Positions 40,828 to 49,040 of a stretch of 64,000 nucleotides of DNA are shown piece by piece. The position numbers and the translations under genes were made by a program. How positions within the stretch are numbered: the stretch's first letter is position 1; each line of letters starts with the position of its first letter. The stretch comes from JAUVPY01 sp034412795 (lineage in GTDB: Bacteria > Chloroflexota > Anaerolineae > 4572-78 > NAK82). The stretch lies in assembly GCA_034412795.1 (NCBI GenBank), contig DAOUMD010000068.1, positions 45,021 to 109,020 of the forward strand. The letters run 5' to 3'. The notes under the pieces were generated by a model. The model was not told the DNA's origin. It saw only the letters and a list, made by a program, of their open reading frames with translations, and did no database searches.

Positions 40828-43191
40828 ATGAAGAAGGTTTTGGGTTTTGGCTTCCTGCTAATGGGTTTCAGCTTCACGGTGACGCAGGCTCTGCTCATCC
40901 GTGAGCTGCTGGTGGCCTTCTTCGGCAACGAGTTGGCCATTGGCCTCATCCTTGGCAACTGGCTCATATTGGAGGCCATCGGCAGTGGCCTGCTGGGTAG
41001 ACTGGCCGACCGATGGCGTGGCAGGGCCTCAGCCTACGCTGCCCTGCAAGTGCTCTTCGCCCTCTTCCTGCCCTTGTGTCTCTACGCGGCTTATTCGGTC
41101 AGGCGTATCGTCGGCGCTATCCCGGGCGAGGGAATAGGCCTTGTTCCTGTCTTTTACTCCTCTTTTTTGCTACTGGCTCCTTTGGCTTTGGTAGACGGAG
41201 CTATGTTCGCTTTCGGCTCCCGAATTTATGGCACTCTCACCCGTGATGAGGCGCCGGCTATCGGTCGGGTCTACGTCTATGAGGCGCTGGGCGCCATCGT
41301 GGGCGGGATCGTCTTCACTTATCTCTTCATCACCTATCTTTACTCCCTGCAAATTGTCTTGGTTCTATCTGGCTTGAACTTGCTCTCGGCGGCCCTCATT
41401 TTGGGCTTCCAGACTTCCGCCCGCAGGGCCCTTTCGGGGAAACTCTCCAAGGCCTCGGAAGTCTTAAGAGGACCTCTGCCCCTCACATCTGGCCTGCTCG
41501 CCGTCCTTATCTTGCTGGTCGCCAGCCTCGTTTTTTTGTTCTCGCCGTTGGCAAATAAAGCCCAGCACTGGGCGCTCCGCCAACAATGGCCTGGGTACGA
41601 TCTGGTCTTCTCCGAGAATTCGGTTTACGGCAACGTAGCCGTTATTGAGCGGGAAGGGCAGTATACCTTCTACGCCGACGGCATCCCCATCTTAACCGCG
41701 CCTGTGCCCGACCTGACTCTCAGCGAGGAGATCGTCCACCTACCGATGCTGTTCGTGCCTCAGCCGCGGCGGGCCTTGGTGCTGAGTGGCGGTGTGGGTG
41801 GGGTGCTGAATGAATTGGCCAGGTATCCCCTGGAGCGGATAGATTACGCCGAACTCGATCCTTTGCTCATCCAGGCTGTGTCCGATTTCCCCACGCCGTT
41901 GACCCAGGCTGAGCTAAGCGACCCACGGGTGGTGGTCGAGCACGTTGATGGCCGATTGCTGGTGAAGGAGAAAACCTGGGAGACTCCCCCTTTACCCGAG
42001 GAGAGGTACGACCTGATCATCCTCAACCTGCCTTATCCCTCGACGCTACAACTCAATCGTTTTTACACGTTGGAGTTCTTTCACATGCTGCGGGAGTTGC
42101 TGGCCGAGGATGGGCTTCTGGTTATCGGCTGTCCGGGGACGTTGACCTACATGAGCCGTGAACTACGCGATCTCAACGCGATGGCCTATCGTACCCTGGC
42201 CGGGGTTTTTCCTTACGTCAGACCGATACCCGGCGACCTTACCCTATGGTTGGCCTCGCCCTCGGACGAGCTTGCCGTGGCTTCGCTGGATGGGCTGGTG
42301 GAAAGATGGGAGGGGCGGGAGCTTGAGACACAACTCCTGACCGCTCCTCACATTCGTCTCCGGCTGGACCAGAGATACCTGGATTGGTTTTGGGCATCCC
42401 TTGATGAAACGGAGGGCGATGGAAAGGCCCTTGTCAACCGGGACCTTCATCCGGTGGGATTATTCTACGGCCTCTCCTACTGGAATGCGCTCTTCTCCCC
42501 AGGCCTGGCCCGGGTGTTCGCCGTCGCCGGTCGCCTGAAGCTATGGATATTGAGCGTACCCATCATCGGGGGTATCTTGCTATTCCTGACCATCCTGAAG
42601 CTAGCCGGGAAGGGGAAGGGGGGCATTGTTCCTATCGCCATCGCCACCACCGGCTTCACCGGGATGACGGCCGACTTGATCATCGTCTTTGCCTTCCAGA
42701 CCTTCTATGGTTACGTATATCATTGGATTGGCTTGATCATCGCTGCTTTCATGGTGGGATTGAGTCTGGGGGGGGTGCTGATGACCCGCCGGTTGGCCGT
42801 GATTTGGGATGAAAAGTCGGCTCTACTCAGGCTTGAGCTGGCCCTCGTGCTATTCTGGGTGCTGGTGCCTCTCGCCTTGAGCACAGTCTATTCCCGAAGC
42901 ACGCATCCCCTGATCTTCTCCTCCATCCACTGGGTGCTCCTGGCCACCAATGCCCTGGCAGGCTTCCTGGTCGGCTCCCAGTTCCCCCTGGCCAACAAGA
43001 TGTGGCTCAGGGGACGAGATGCAGGTGGAGGTGTCCTCTACGCCTGCGATCTGTTGGGCGCGTTTCTGGGTTCCATCATTGTCTCAGTGGCCCTGATCCC
43101 GGTACTCGGCATTGTGGAGACCTGCCTGCTGGCCGCCGTCCTGAAGGTGGGAAGTCTCCTGATGGTTACCGGCCTGCCCTCTCGTCCCTAG
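40828..43191 (+). CDS. Polytopic membrane protein with fused spermidine-synthase-like domain
   Basis: The 787-residue protein starts with about seven hydrophobic spans (residues 1-240). It then has a Rossmann domain (about 255-520) with ALVLSGGVGGVLNELARYP near 315, YAELDP and DLIILNLPYPSTLQLNRFYT, which is the spermidine-synthase fold. A second membrane block follows (about 560-780). Such fusions are common in environmental bacteria. The soluble part keeps the glycine-rich SAM-type loop, but the aminopropyl-transfer DTD-type aspartate reads NLP, so polyamine synthesis is doubtful. Function is unknown; a membrane transferase or transporter-linked enzyme is possible. Confidence 0.75.
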   Translation: MKKVLGFGFLLMGFSFTVTQALLIRELLVAFFGNELAIGLILGNWLILEAIGSGLLGRLADRWRGRASAYAALQVLFALFLPLCLYAAYSVRRIVGAIPGEGIGLVPVFYSSFLLLAPLALVDGAMFAFGSRIYGTLTRDEAPAIGRVYVYEALGAIVGGIVFTYLFITYLYSLQIVLVLSGLNLLSAALILGFQTSARRALSGKLSKASEVLRGPLPLTSGLLAVLILLVASLVFLFSPLANKAQHWALRQQWPGYDLVFSENSVYGNVAVIEREGQYTFYADGIPILTAPVPDLTLSEEIVHLPMLFVPQPRRALVLSGGVGGVLNELARYPLERIDYAELDPLLIQAVSDFPTPLTQAELSDPRVVVEHVDGRLLVKEKTWETPPLPEERYDLIILNLPYPSTLQLNRFYTLEFFHMLRELLAEDGLLVIGCPGTLTYMSRELRDLNAMAYRTLAGVFPYVRPIPGDLTLWLASPSDELAVASLDGLVERWEGRELETQLLTAPHIRLRLDQRYLDWFWASLDETEGDGKALVNRDLHPVGLFYGLSYWNALFSPGLARVFAVAGRLKLWILSVPIIGGILLFLTILKLAGKGKGGIVPIAIATTGFTGMTADLIIVFAFQTFYGYVYHWIGLIIAAFMVGLSLGGVLMTRRLAVIWDEKSALLRLELALVLFWVLVPLALSTVYSRSTHPLIFSSIHWVLLATNALAGFLVGSQFPLANKMWLRGRDAGGGVLYACDLLGAFLGSIIVSVALIPVLGIVETCLLAAVLKVGSLLMVTGLPSRP

Positions 43192-43247
43192 GTGAGGGCA
43201 GGATTAGGTAAAATATATCTAAACCTATATCTATCCTCCGTTTAAGC

Positions 43248-43276
43248 TTGTCCGCAATTCAAAATAGGTGTATAAT
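43248..43276 (+). promoter_or_regulatory. Candidate sigma70 promoter of the propeller protein gene
   Basis: TTGTCC (43248-43253) and TATAAT (43271-43276) are 17 bp apart. They lie in the otherwise empty 320-bp gap and would give a leader of about 230 nt before the ATG at 43513. Confidence 0.55.
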
Positions 43277-43512
43277 ACTTGTAACTTCTTATTCCGCTAA
43301 AAGACTCTTCTAGGAAGTAACCCCTTCTCCAACTCCAACCGGCTGGCGACCTCCCCATACACCTCAACAGTAGGTAGGGGCTAATGAAACGTAACTGAGA
43401 TAACTCGACCAAGAAGTGGTGTCACGCTATCTTCCCCCCCGGTGGGCAGATGGGTGTCTCTTACGCCTGTTGATCCTTCCTCATCATCTAGAGGGGGCAG
43501 TAGGAGGTAGCT

Positions 43513-45657
43513 ATGAACAAGGTATCTGGGATACTCAAGCTCGGACTCGTCACGCTTGCGGCAGCGACGGGGCTCATGGGCATCCTGTTGTTGCTCTCTC
43601 TGGCGGGTGCAGTTCATGCGAACGTGGACGCGCCGACCGTTGATGTCGTTCCCGGGACGGCCCAAGCCCAAGTCGGCCCGCCTCAGGTGATCACTACGGT
43701 CCAGTTTCCACCGGGCATTGGGCTGCGTCCGACAGCCGTGGGGGTGAATCCGGCCACCGGCTATGTTTACGTAACAAATAATCTCAGCAACGACGTGTCG
43801 GTGATCTCAGGTACTAGCGTCATTACCACTCTGGCAGTGGGGATAGAGCCCAGCGCCGTTGGTGTGAATCCAATGCCTGGCTATGTGTATGTGGCAAACG
43901 AGGGGAGTAACAACGTGTCGGTGATTTCGGGCACCACCGTCATCACCACGCTCGCTGTAGGATCACTTCCTCAGGCAGTTGGTGTAAATTTGTCCACTGG
44001 CTACGTCTACGTGGCAAACCGGAATAGCCATAACGTGACGGTGATCTCGGGTACCGATATCGTCACTACCCTTGCGGCTGGGTCAAGCCCTCGAGCCGTC
44101 GGCGTAAATCCAGTCACTGGCTACGTGTACGTGGCAAATTGGGACAGCAATAATGTGACGGTGATCTCGGGTACGGGTGTCATCACTACCCTGGGCGAGG
44201 TAATACAGCCTCAGGCCGTCGCGGTAAACACAGCCACTGGCTGCGTGTACGTGTCACATCGAGGTATGCCCTTCGTGACAGTAATCTCAGGCACGAACGT
44301 TATCACTCAAATCATGGCGGGATTCGTGAATTCGGCCATGGACATGAATTCGAACACCGGCTATCTCTACGTGGCGACTTTGCCTGGTGGCGTGGCGGTG
44401 ATCTCGGGGACGGAAGTCGTCGCCGAGATCACCGTCGGGGAATCACCTGTAGCCCTGGGGGTAAATCCGGCCACCGACTATGTCTATGTATCAAACCAGG
44501 ATAGCAACGACGTGACGGTAATTTCGGGCACCAGTGTTATTACTACCCTCATGGTGGGGACATCTCCTGTGGCCGTAGGCATAAACCCGTACACCGGCTA
44601 TGTCTATGTGGCAAACGAGGGTAGCGACAACGCGACAGTGTTATCCGGCACAGCCGTCGTCACTACCCTGGCAGCGGCATCATGGCCTGGACCTGTGGGC
44701 GTTAACCCGGCCACCGGCTACGTCTACGTAGCGAACTGGGGCAGCAACGACGTGACGGTGATTTCGGGTACCAGTGACATTACCACCCTTGTGGGGGGGA
44801 AATATCCTCAGGCCATTGGTGTGAACCCCGCCACTGGCTACGTCTACGTAGCGAACTGGGGAGGCAACGACTTAACGGTGATCTCAGGTACCAGTGTCGT
44901 CACCGCCCTGGCAGTAGGTGAATTCCCTTGGGATGTGGAGGTGAACCCATCCACTGGCTATGTCTATGTGGCGAACGAGAATAGTCCCGGTGTGACGGTG
45001 ATTTCAGGTACCAGTGTCGTCGCGACCCTGGCGGCAGGCGCATGGCCTTGGGACGTGGAGGTGAACCCATCTACTGGCTACGTCTATGTAGCAAACAACT
45101 ACAGCAATGATGTGACAGTAATATCGGGTACCGGCATCGTCGCCATCCTGCCAGCGGGGGCTTGGCCTGCGGCTGTAGGTGTGAACCCTGTTACTGGGTA
45201 CGTATACGTGGCAAATGGGAGTAGCCACAGTGTGACAGTGATCTCGGGCACGAACGTCGTCACTACCTTAGCCGTGGGCGCATGGCCTCAGGCCATCGGC
45301 GTGAACTTGGCCACAGGGTATGTCTACGTGGCCAATGGCAATAGCAATAGTGTGACGGTGATCTCGGGCACGAGCGTCGTCACTACCTTGACGGTGGGAT
45401 CACGACCCATAGATGTGGGTGCAAACTCAGCCAGCGGGTATGTTTACGTAGCAAACCAGGATAGCAACAACGTGACAGTGATCTCTGGCACCAACGCAAT
45501 CGCCACGCTGGCAGTGGGGGCAGGGCCTGTTTCGGTGGGCGTGAATCCATCTACCGGCTACGCCTACGTGGCCAACCATTATGGTCATAGCATTTCTATC
45601 GTCGGTGAGCCTGCGGCTCGGCGCATTATCTATCTGCCGATTGTCCTAAAGGACTGA
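43513..45657 (+). CDS. Secreted beta-propeller protein with 40-residue YVTN-type repeats
   Basis: The 714-residue protein has a signal peptide (about 1-36). About 16 copies of a 40-residue unit follow, with the consensus VGVNPATGYVYVAN, then SNDVTVISGTSVVTTLAVG. This is the YVTN/YncE-type blade sequence. Sixteen blades exceed one seven- or eight-bladed propeller, so two joined propellers are likely. The C-terminal tail IIYLPIVLKD matches the tails of the two giant secreted proteins. AGGAGGT precedes the ATG. YVTN propellers are found on cell surfaces and bind proteins or ligands; no catalytic residues are evident. Confidence 0.85.
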   Translation: MNKVSGILKLGLVTLAAATGLMGILLLLSLAGAVHANVDAPTVDVVPGTAQAQVGPPQVITTVQFPPGIGLRPTAVGVNPATGYVYVTNNLSNDVSVISGTSVITTLAVGIEPSAVGVNPMPGYVYVANEGSNNVSVISGTTVITTLAVGSLPQAVGVNLSTGYVYVANRNSHNVTVISGTDIVTTLAAGSSPRAVGVNPVTGYVYVANWDSNNVTVISGTGVITTLGEVIQPQAVAVNTATGCVYVSHRGMPFVTVISGTNVITQIMAGFVNSAMDMNSNTGYLYVATLPGGVAVISGTEVVAEITVGESPVALGVNPATDYVYVSNQDSNDVTVISGTSVITTLMVGTSPVAVGINPYTGYVYVANEGSDNATVLSGTAVVTTLAAASWPGPVGVNPATGYVYVANWGSNDVTVISGTSDITTLVGGKYPQAIGVNPATGYVYVANWGGNDLTVISGTSVVTALAVGEFPWDVEVNPSTGYVYVANENSPGVTVISGTSVVATLAAGAWPWDVEVNPSTGYVYVANNYSNDVTVISGTGIVAILPAGAWPAAVGVNPVTGYVYVANGSSHSVTVISGTNVVTTLAVGAWPQAIGVNLATGYVYVANGNSNSVTVISGTSVVTTLTVGSRPIDVGANSASGYVYVANQDSNNVTVISGTNAIATLAVGAGPVSVGVNPSTGYAYVANHYGHSISIVGEPAARRIIYLPIVLKD
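43731..45597 (+). repeat. 120-bp in-gene tandem repeats (propeller blades)
   Basis: The segment GGCTAYGTNTAYGTGGC recurs every 120 bp through the gene, about 16 times. Each copy encodes one 40-residue blade. Nucleotide identity is highest between units near 44700-45350, which points to recent local duplication. Confidence 0.8.
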
Positions 45658-45723
45658 CTCATGGGCAACGTGCCGTGGACGCCGAGTGGTGTGCTGTGAT
45701 CGCAAGAAACGAAGTCTACTCCA

Positions 45724-47010
45724 TCAAGCGTCCCACCAGATGCCGGGGATGCGGTGGCCGCAGAAGCGGCACTTTCCCTTCTCCACGTCCAGCGACTGGA
45801 CGGTGAAGTGCACGCGCTGGATGATCTTCTCACCGCACGCGGGGCAGAACGTGCTGTTGCGCTCGTGTCCGGGAGTGTTGCCGATGTAGACGTATTGCAG
45901 GTCTTCTTCGTCGGCGATGGCCGCGGCGCTCTCCAGCGTCTCAATCGGCGTGGCGGGCAGGCTGGTCAGCTTGTAGGCGGGGAAGAACCGGTTGATGTGG
46001 AGCGGTACCTCGTCGCTCAGCTCGTCGCGGATCCACTGGCACATGCGGCGCATGTCGTCCATATCGTCGTTGAGAGTGGTCACTACCAGATTGACGATTT
46101 CCAGGTGAACGCCGCTCTGGTGAATTTGCCGCAAGGTGCGCAGCACCGGCTCCAGTTGGGACGAACTGACCTCCTGGTAGAACTCCGGGGTAAATGCTTT
46201 GAGGTCCACGGTGACGGCGTCCATATACTCTAACAGCGCTGCCAGAGGTTCTTCGTTCATGCTCCCATTGGTGTGAAACAGAGCCCACATATCTGCTTCC
46301 TTGGCTATCTTGGCCACGTCGTACATGTGCTCGTAGAAGGTGGTGGGCTCGTTGTAGGTAAAAGAGACAGCTTCGCATCTGGATTTCAGGGCCATTTCGA
46401 CAGTCAGCTCGGGGGTGGTGGGCAGATGTTCTATGTCCTCAATGCGTTGCTGGGAGAGGTGCCAGTTGTGGCAGAACTTGCAGCGGTTGTTGCATCCGGC
46501 CGTGCCGGTGCAGAAGATGGTCGCCCCGGGCAGCATGTGGAAGGACGGCTCCTTTTCGATGGGGTCGATCTGCAACGCGCTGGGACGGCCGTACACCAGA
46601 CTATAATAGCGACCTTCGATGTTGATCTTGTTGGTGCAGAAGCCGCGCCCCCCTTCGGGGACGGTGCATCCCCGAAAGCACACCTGGCAAGTTACCCATT
46701 TATCATCAATATTGTCATAATATCTTGCCTCTTCTAGCCCGGCGACGAAGGATTCCTCGGTGCTTAAGGTTGACGTGGGCATCCGGGTCAACGTGGGGGC
46801 TTTTGTGACTAGGGGAGGCTTTGGCGTCTGGGTGGGTGCTTGTGCGGCAAGGGTGAGCTTCTCTGTTGCCGGAGGAACTGTGGTGTACGTCGGCTCGAAT
46901 GGCGCGATCTCTACCAGGCGTTGCGGGCCAGTGCACGAGGCCAGCCCTGCTCCCAGCGCAGCCAGGAAGCCTTTCTCAAGAAATTCTCTTCTGCTCAGTT
47001 TTCCCCTCAT
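45724..47010 (-). CDS. AmrS-like radical SAM protein with Tat/lipoprotein leader
   Basis: The 428-residue protein starts MRGKLSRREFLEKGFLAALG. This is a twin-arginine motif and hydrophobic stretch that ends in a lipobox, LASC, with Cys26. A Thr/Pro-rich linker (about 50-85) follows. The rest is an AmmeMemoRadiSam-type radical SAM enzyme: CQVCFRGC...GFCTNK, the cluster motif at Cys173, Cys177 and Cys180 (CNNRCKFC) and a C-terminal zinc ribbon (CPACG...CRFCG). The ATG at 47010 is seven bases from GGAGGT; the ATG at 47016 is too close. Export of such an enzyme is unusual, because SAM is cytoplasmic. The reaction is unknown. Confidence 0.75.
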   Translation of the reverse strand: MRGKLSRREFLEKGFLAALGAGLASCTGPQRLVEIAPFEPTYTTVPPATEKLTLAAQAPTQTPKPPLVTKAPTLTRMPTSTLSTEESFVAGLEEARYYDNIDDKWVTCQVCFRGCTVPEGGRGFCTNKINIEGRYYSLVYGRPSALQIDPIEKEPSFHMLPGATIFCTGTAGCNNRCKFCHNWHLSQQRIEDIEHLPTTPELTVEMALKSRCEAVSFTYNEPTTFYEHMYDVAKIAKEADMWALFHTNGSMNEEPLAALLEYMDAVTVDLKAFTPEFYQEVSSSQLEPVLRTLRQIHQSGVHLEIVNLVVTTLNDDMDDMRRMCQWIRDELSDEVPLHINRFFPAYKLTSLPATPIETLESAAAIADEEDLQYVYIGNTPGHERNSTFCPACGEKIIQRVHFTVQSLDVEKGKCRFCGHRIPGIWWDA

Positions 47011-47274
47011 GGCCATGACCTCCTACCATCTGGAGTCGGCCTCCAAGAGAATGGAGTTGGATGGATAAGGGGGGATTGGAGTCGAGAAGTTGTTGCCCAC
47101 TACCATCTTATAATACTTCGAGGCCTGTGTCAACCGTTTATCACCCAACTGGGTCACCGCCCCACCCATTCCACTGGCGCATTGGCACCTCCACATCCCC
47201 TTGAAGTTTGCAGTCCCGCAGGGCATCGTTCCACATAGATGCGTTGTTGAACAGACAGTAGACGTCCTGTCTTT

Positions 47275-47526
47275 CTACTCTTCGACTACGTAGACGGCGT
47301 CGCCCCTCCGCACGCGTTCGATCACCTTAAGGGCAACCTCCGCCCCGGGCCCGGCCGACTGGATCTTTTGGTGCTCGATCTCCATCGACCCGACCTGTTG
47401 GGTGAAGTCTGTGGTGTGTCCCTGAATGTGAACTATGTCTCCCACCATTAGCCCGCCGCTCAGTTCGAGGACGGCCACGCCAATGCGCTTGAAGTAGTGG
47501 GTAATCTGGCCAATACGCCTCTCCAT
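47275..47526 (-). CDS. EF-Tu domain 2-like small protein
   Basis: The 83-residue protein is a single beta-barrel of the translation-factor domain 2 type: MERRIGQITHYFKRIGVAVL, then GGLMVGDIVHIQGHTTDFTQ, then SMEIEHQKIQSAGPGAEVAL. The D-F-T-Q and V-G-D-I-V features match free-standing elongation-factor-like proteins often found next to peptidase U32 or redox genes. It has no GTPase domain. AAGGAGGG precedes the ATG. It lies between two AmrS-like radical SAM genes in the same direction. Function is unknown; binding to RNA or to a protein partner is plausible. Confidence 0.75.
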   Translation of the reverse strand: MERRIGQITHYFKRIGVAVLELSGGLMVGDIVHIQGHTTDFTQQVGSMEIEHQKIQSAGPGAEVALKVIERVRRGDAVYVVEE

Positions 47527-47583
47527 AGCCTCAACCCTCCTTGGACAACATCGTCATTCGGCGTCTATTTGCTTTCTGACGAT

Positions 47584-48633
47584 CTACAGGGTATCAGTCC
47601 ATATCCCAGCGGCCTTCCGGCCGCACCGCGGACAGCGCCCCCGCTCCAGTTGGCAACTGGCCACACTCAGGCCCCAACGCTCAATAAGCAACGTTCCGCA
47701 GTCTGGGCAGTAGGTGTTTTCCAAGCGGTGGCCGAGGACATTGCCCACATACACAAAGTCCAGTCCGGCCTTCTTCCCGACGTGCCAGGCCCGCTCCAAG
47801 TTCCTCGTCGTCGTGGGTGGTGCGGTGAAGCGATAGGCTGGGTAATAGCCGCTGACATGCCAGGGGATATCTGGCCCCAATTCTGAGACGATTCGTTGTG
47901 CAATACCACCCAACACCTCATCTCGGTCGTTCACGTCGGGAATGACCAGGGTGGTGATCTCCAGGTGCATGCCCAGATCTAGCGCCAGCTTGCAGTTGCG
48001 CCATACCTTTTCAACGTCAATTCCTTTGCAATAACGTCGTACTGCCTCAGCATCGCCCTTCACGTCCACGTTTATCCCATCCAGGCCGGCATCCACGAGG
48101 GTTTTGAGGGCTTCGGGCGTCATGTAGCCGTTGCTGACGTAGGTGTTATACAAACCTCGGGCACGGGCCAGGCGGAAGATGTCCAGTGACCATTCCAGGG
48201 AGAGAATAGGTTCGTTGAAGCTGATGGAGGTGCCCTGGCAACCCAGGTTGATTGCTTGGGTGACGAATTCCTCCGGCGCCATGCCAATCGAGCGGCCCCG
48301 GCTGGGGGCTGTCTTGCTGATGTGATAGTTCTGGCACCAGGGACAACCGAAGTTACAGGACCAGGAGCCACTGGTGAGAGCGTAGCTGCCGGGGTAGAAG
48401 TGGTAAAAGGGCTTCTTTTCGATGGGGTTAGCCGAGAGGGAGGAGACGGCGCCGTAGATGAGAGTCACCAACGTCCCATCTTGGTGCCTTCGGGTTCGGC
48501 ACCAACCAAACCCGCCAGGGATCAATTCGCAGCGCCGCTCACAGGTCAGGCAGCGAATTCGCCGGCCAGTCCGTTCCTGGAGAAGGGCTCGCCGGATGAA
48601 CGAGGCCGGAAGTGGCTGATCGAGACCTTTCAT
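47584..48633 (-). CDS. AmrS-like radical SAM enzyme (AmmeMemoRadiSam type)
   Basis: The 349-residue cytoplasmic protein has the family's N-terminal CLTCERRCELIPGGFGWC, the radical SAM CX3CX2C motif at Cys93, Cys97 and Cys100 (CNFGCPWC) and the closing zinc ribbon CPDCGTLL...CPRCGRKAAGIW. It belongs to the radical SAM part of the MEMO1/AMMECR1 system, but neither partner gene is in the window. The ATG at 48633 is preferred, although a TTG at 48666 inside the previous gene is possible because no strong ribosome site marks either. It is a close relative, without export signal, of the protein at 45724-47010. Confidence 0.8.
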   Translation of the reverse strand: MKGLDQPLPASFIRRALLQERTGRRIRCLTCERRCELIPGGFGWCRTRRHQDGTLVTLIYGAVSSLSANPIEKKPFYHFYPGSYALTSGSWSCNFGCPWCQNYHISKTAPSRGRSIGMAPEEFVTQAINLGCQGTSISFNEPILSLEWSLDIFRLARARGLYNTYVSNGYMTPEALKTLVDAGLDGINVDVKGDAEAVRRYCKGIDVEKVWRNCKLALDLGMHLEITTLVIPDVNDRDEVLGGIAQRIVSELGPDIPWHVSGYYPAYRFTAPPTTTRNLERAWHVGKKAGLDFVYVGNVLGHRLENTYCPDCGTLLIERWGLSVASCQLERGRCPRCGRKAAGIWTDTL

Positions 48634-48644
48634 TTTGGTTAGTT

Positions 48645-49001
48645 CTACTCTTCCATCTTCTCGCAATCCTGCACATCGGCAGTAGGGGACTCAGGGGCGG
48701 CGGGTTCCAAGAAGATTCCCCGAAACAGAAGATCATCCCAGGTAAATCCTTGCCCTTGAAGTTGAGGAGCTACGTAGCCGGTCTGTACAATAAGTTCATT
48801 ATATCCTGATCTCAACAAGTGGCAAGGGACGGAGAATTTGGCCGACACCCAAGAATAGACCCAATCCTTCATAGGAAGATACCCCAGGAAGTGGCCGTTG
48901 AGGAACACAGCATTGGTTGGTTCGTGGCTTTGCAGGTACATGTGCAATTCCCAGGGACCTCGCTCGGGGTGCTGGACGTAAAACCCGGTTTTCCAGGTCA
49001 T
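48645..49001 (-). CDS. Galactose-binding-like domain, in frame with the upstream hydrolase after a TGA
   Basis: The 118-residue frame reads as a jelly-roll carbohydrate-binding domain: GPWELHMYLQSHEPTNAVFL, then NGHFLGYLP, then SGYNELIVQTGY. It is in the same frame as the gene that ends at 49041. After that TGA the frame continues without a stop through 13 codons to the ATG at 49001, and the sequence looks continuous. It is therefore probably the detached C-terminal domain of the BNR/glycoside-hydrolase protein, either lost by a nonsense change or made by readthrough. If translated alone it has no signal peptide. Confidence 0.6.
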   Translation of the reverse strand: MTWKTGFYVQHPERGPWELHMYLQSHEPTNAVFLNGHFLGYLPMKDWVYSWVSAKFSVPCHLLRSGYNELIVQTGYVAPQLQGQGFTWDDLLFRGIFLEPAAPESPTADVQDCEKMEE

Positions 49002-49040
49002 ACTGGGATACTGGGCCCCATACAGGGGTCGGAAAGGTGG

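Noticed and set aside
43731..45597. Regularly spaced repeats as a possible CRISPR array
   Set aside because: The 120-bp period is continuous coding sequence for propeller blades, without spacers, leader or cas genes.
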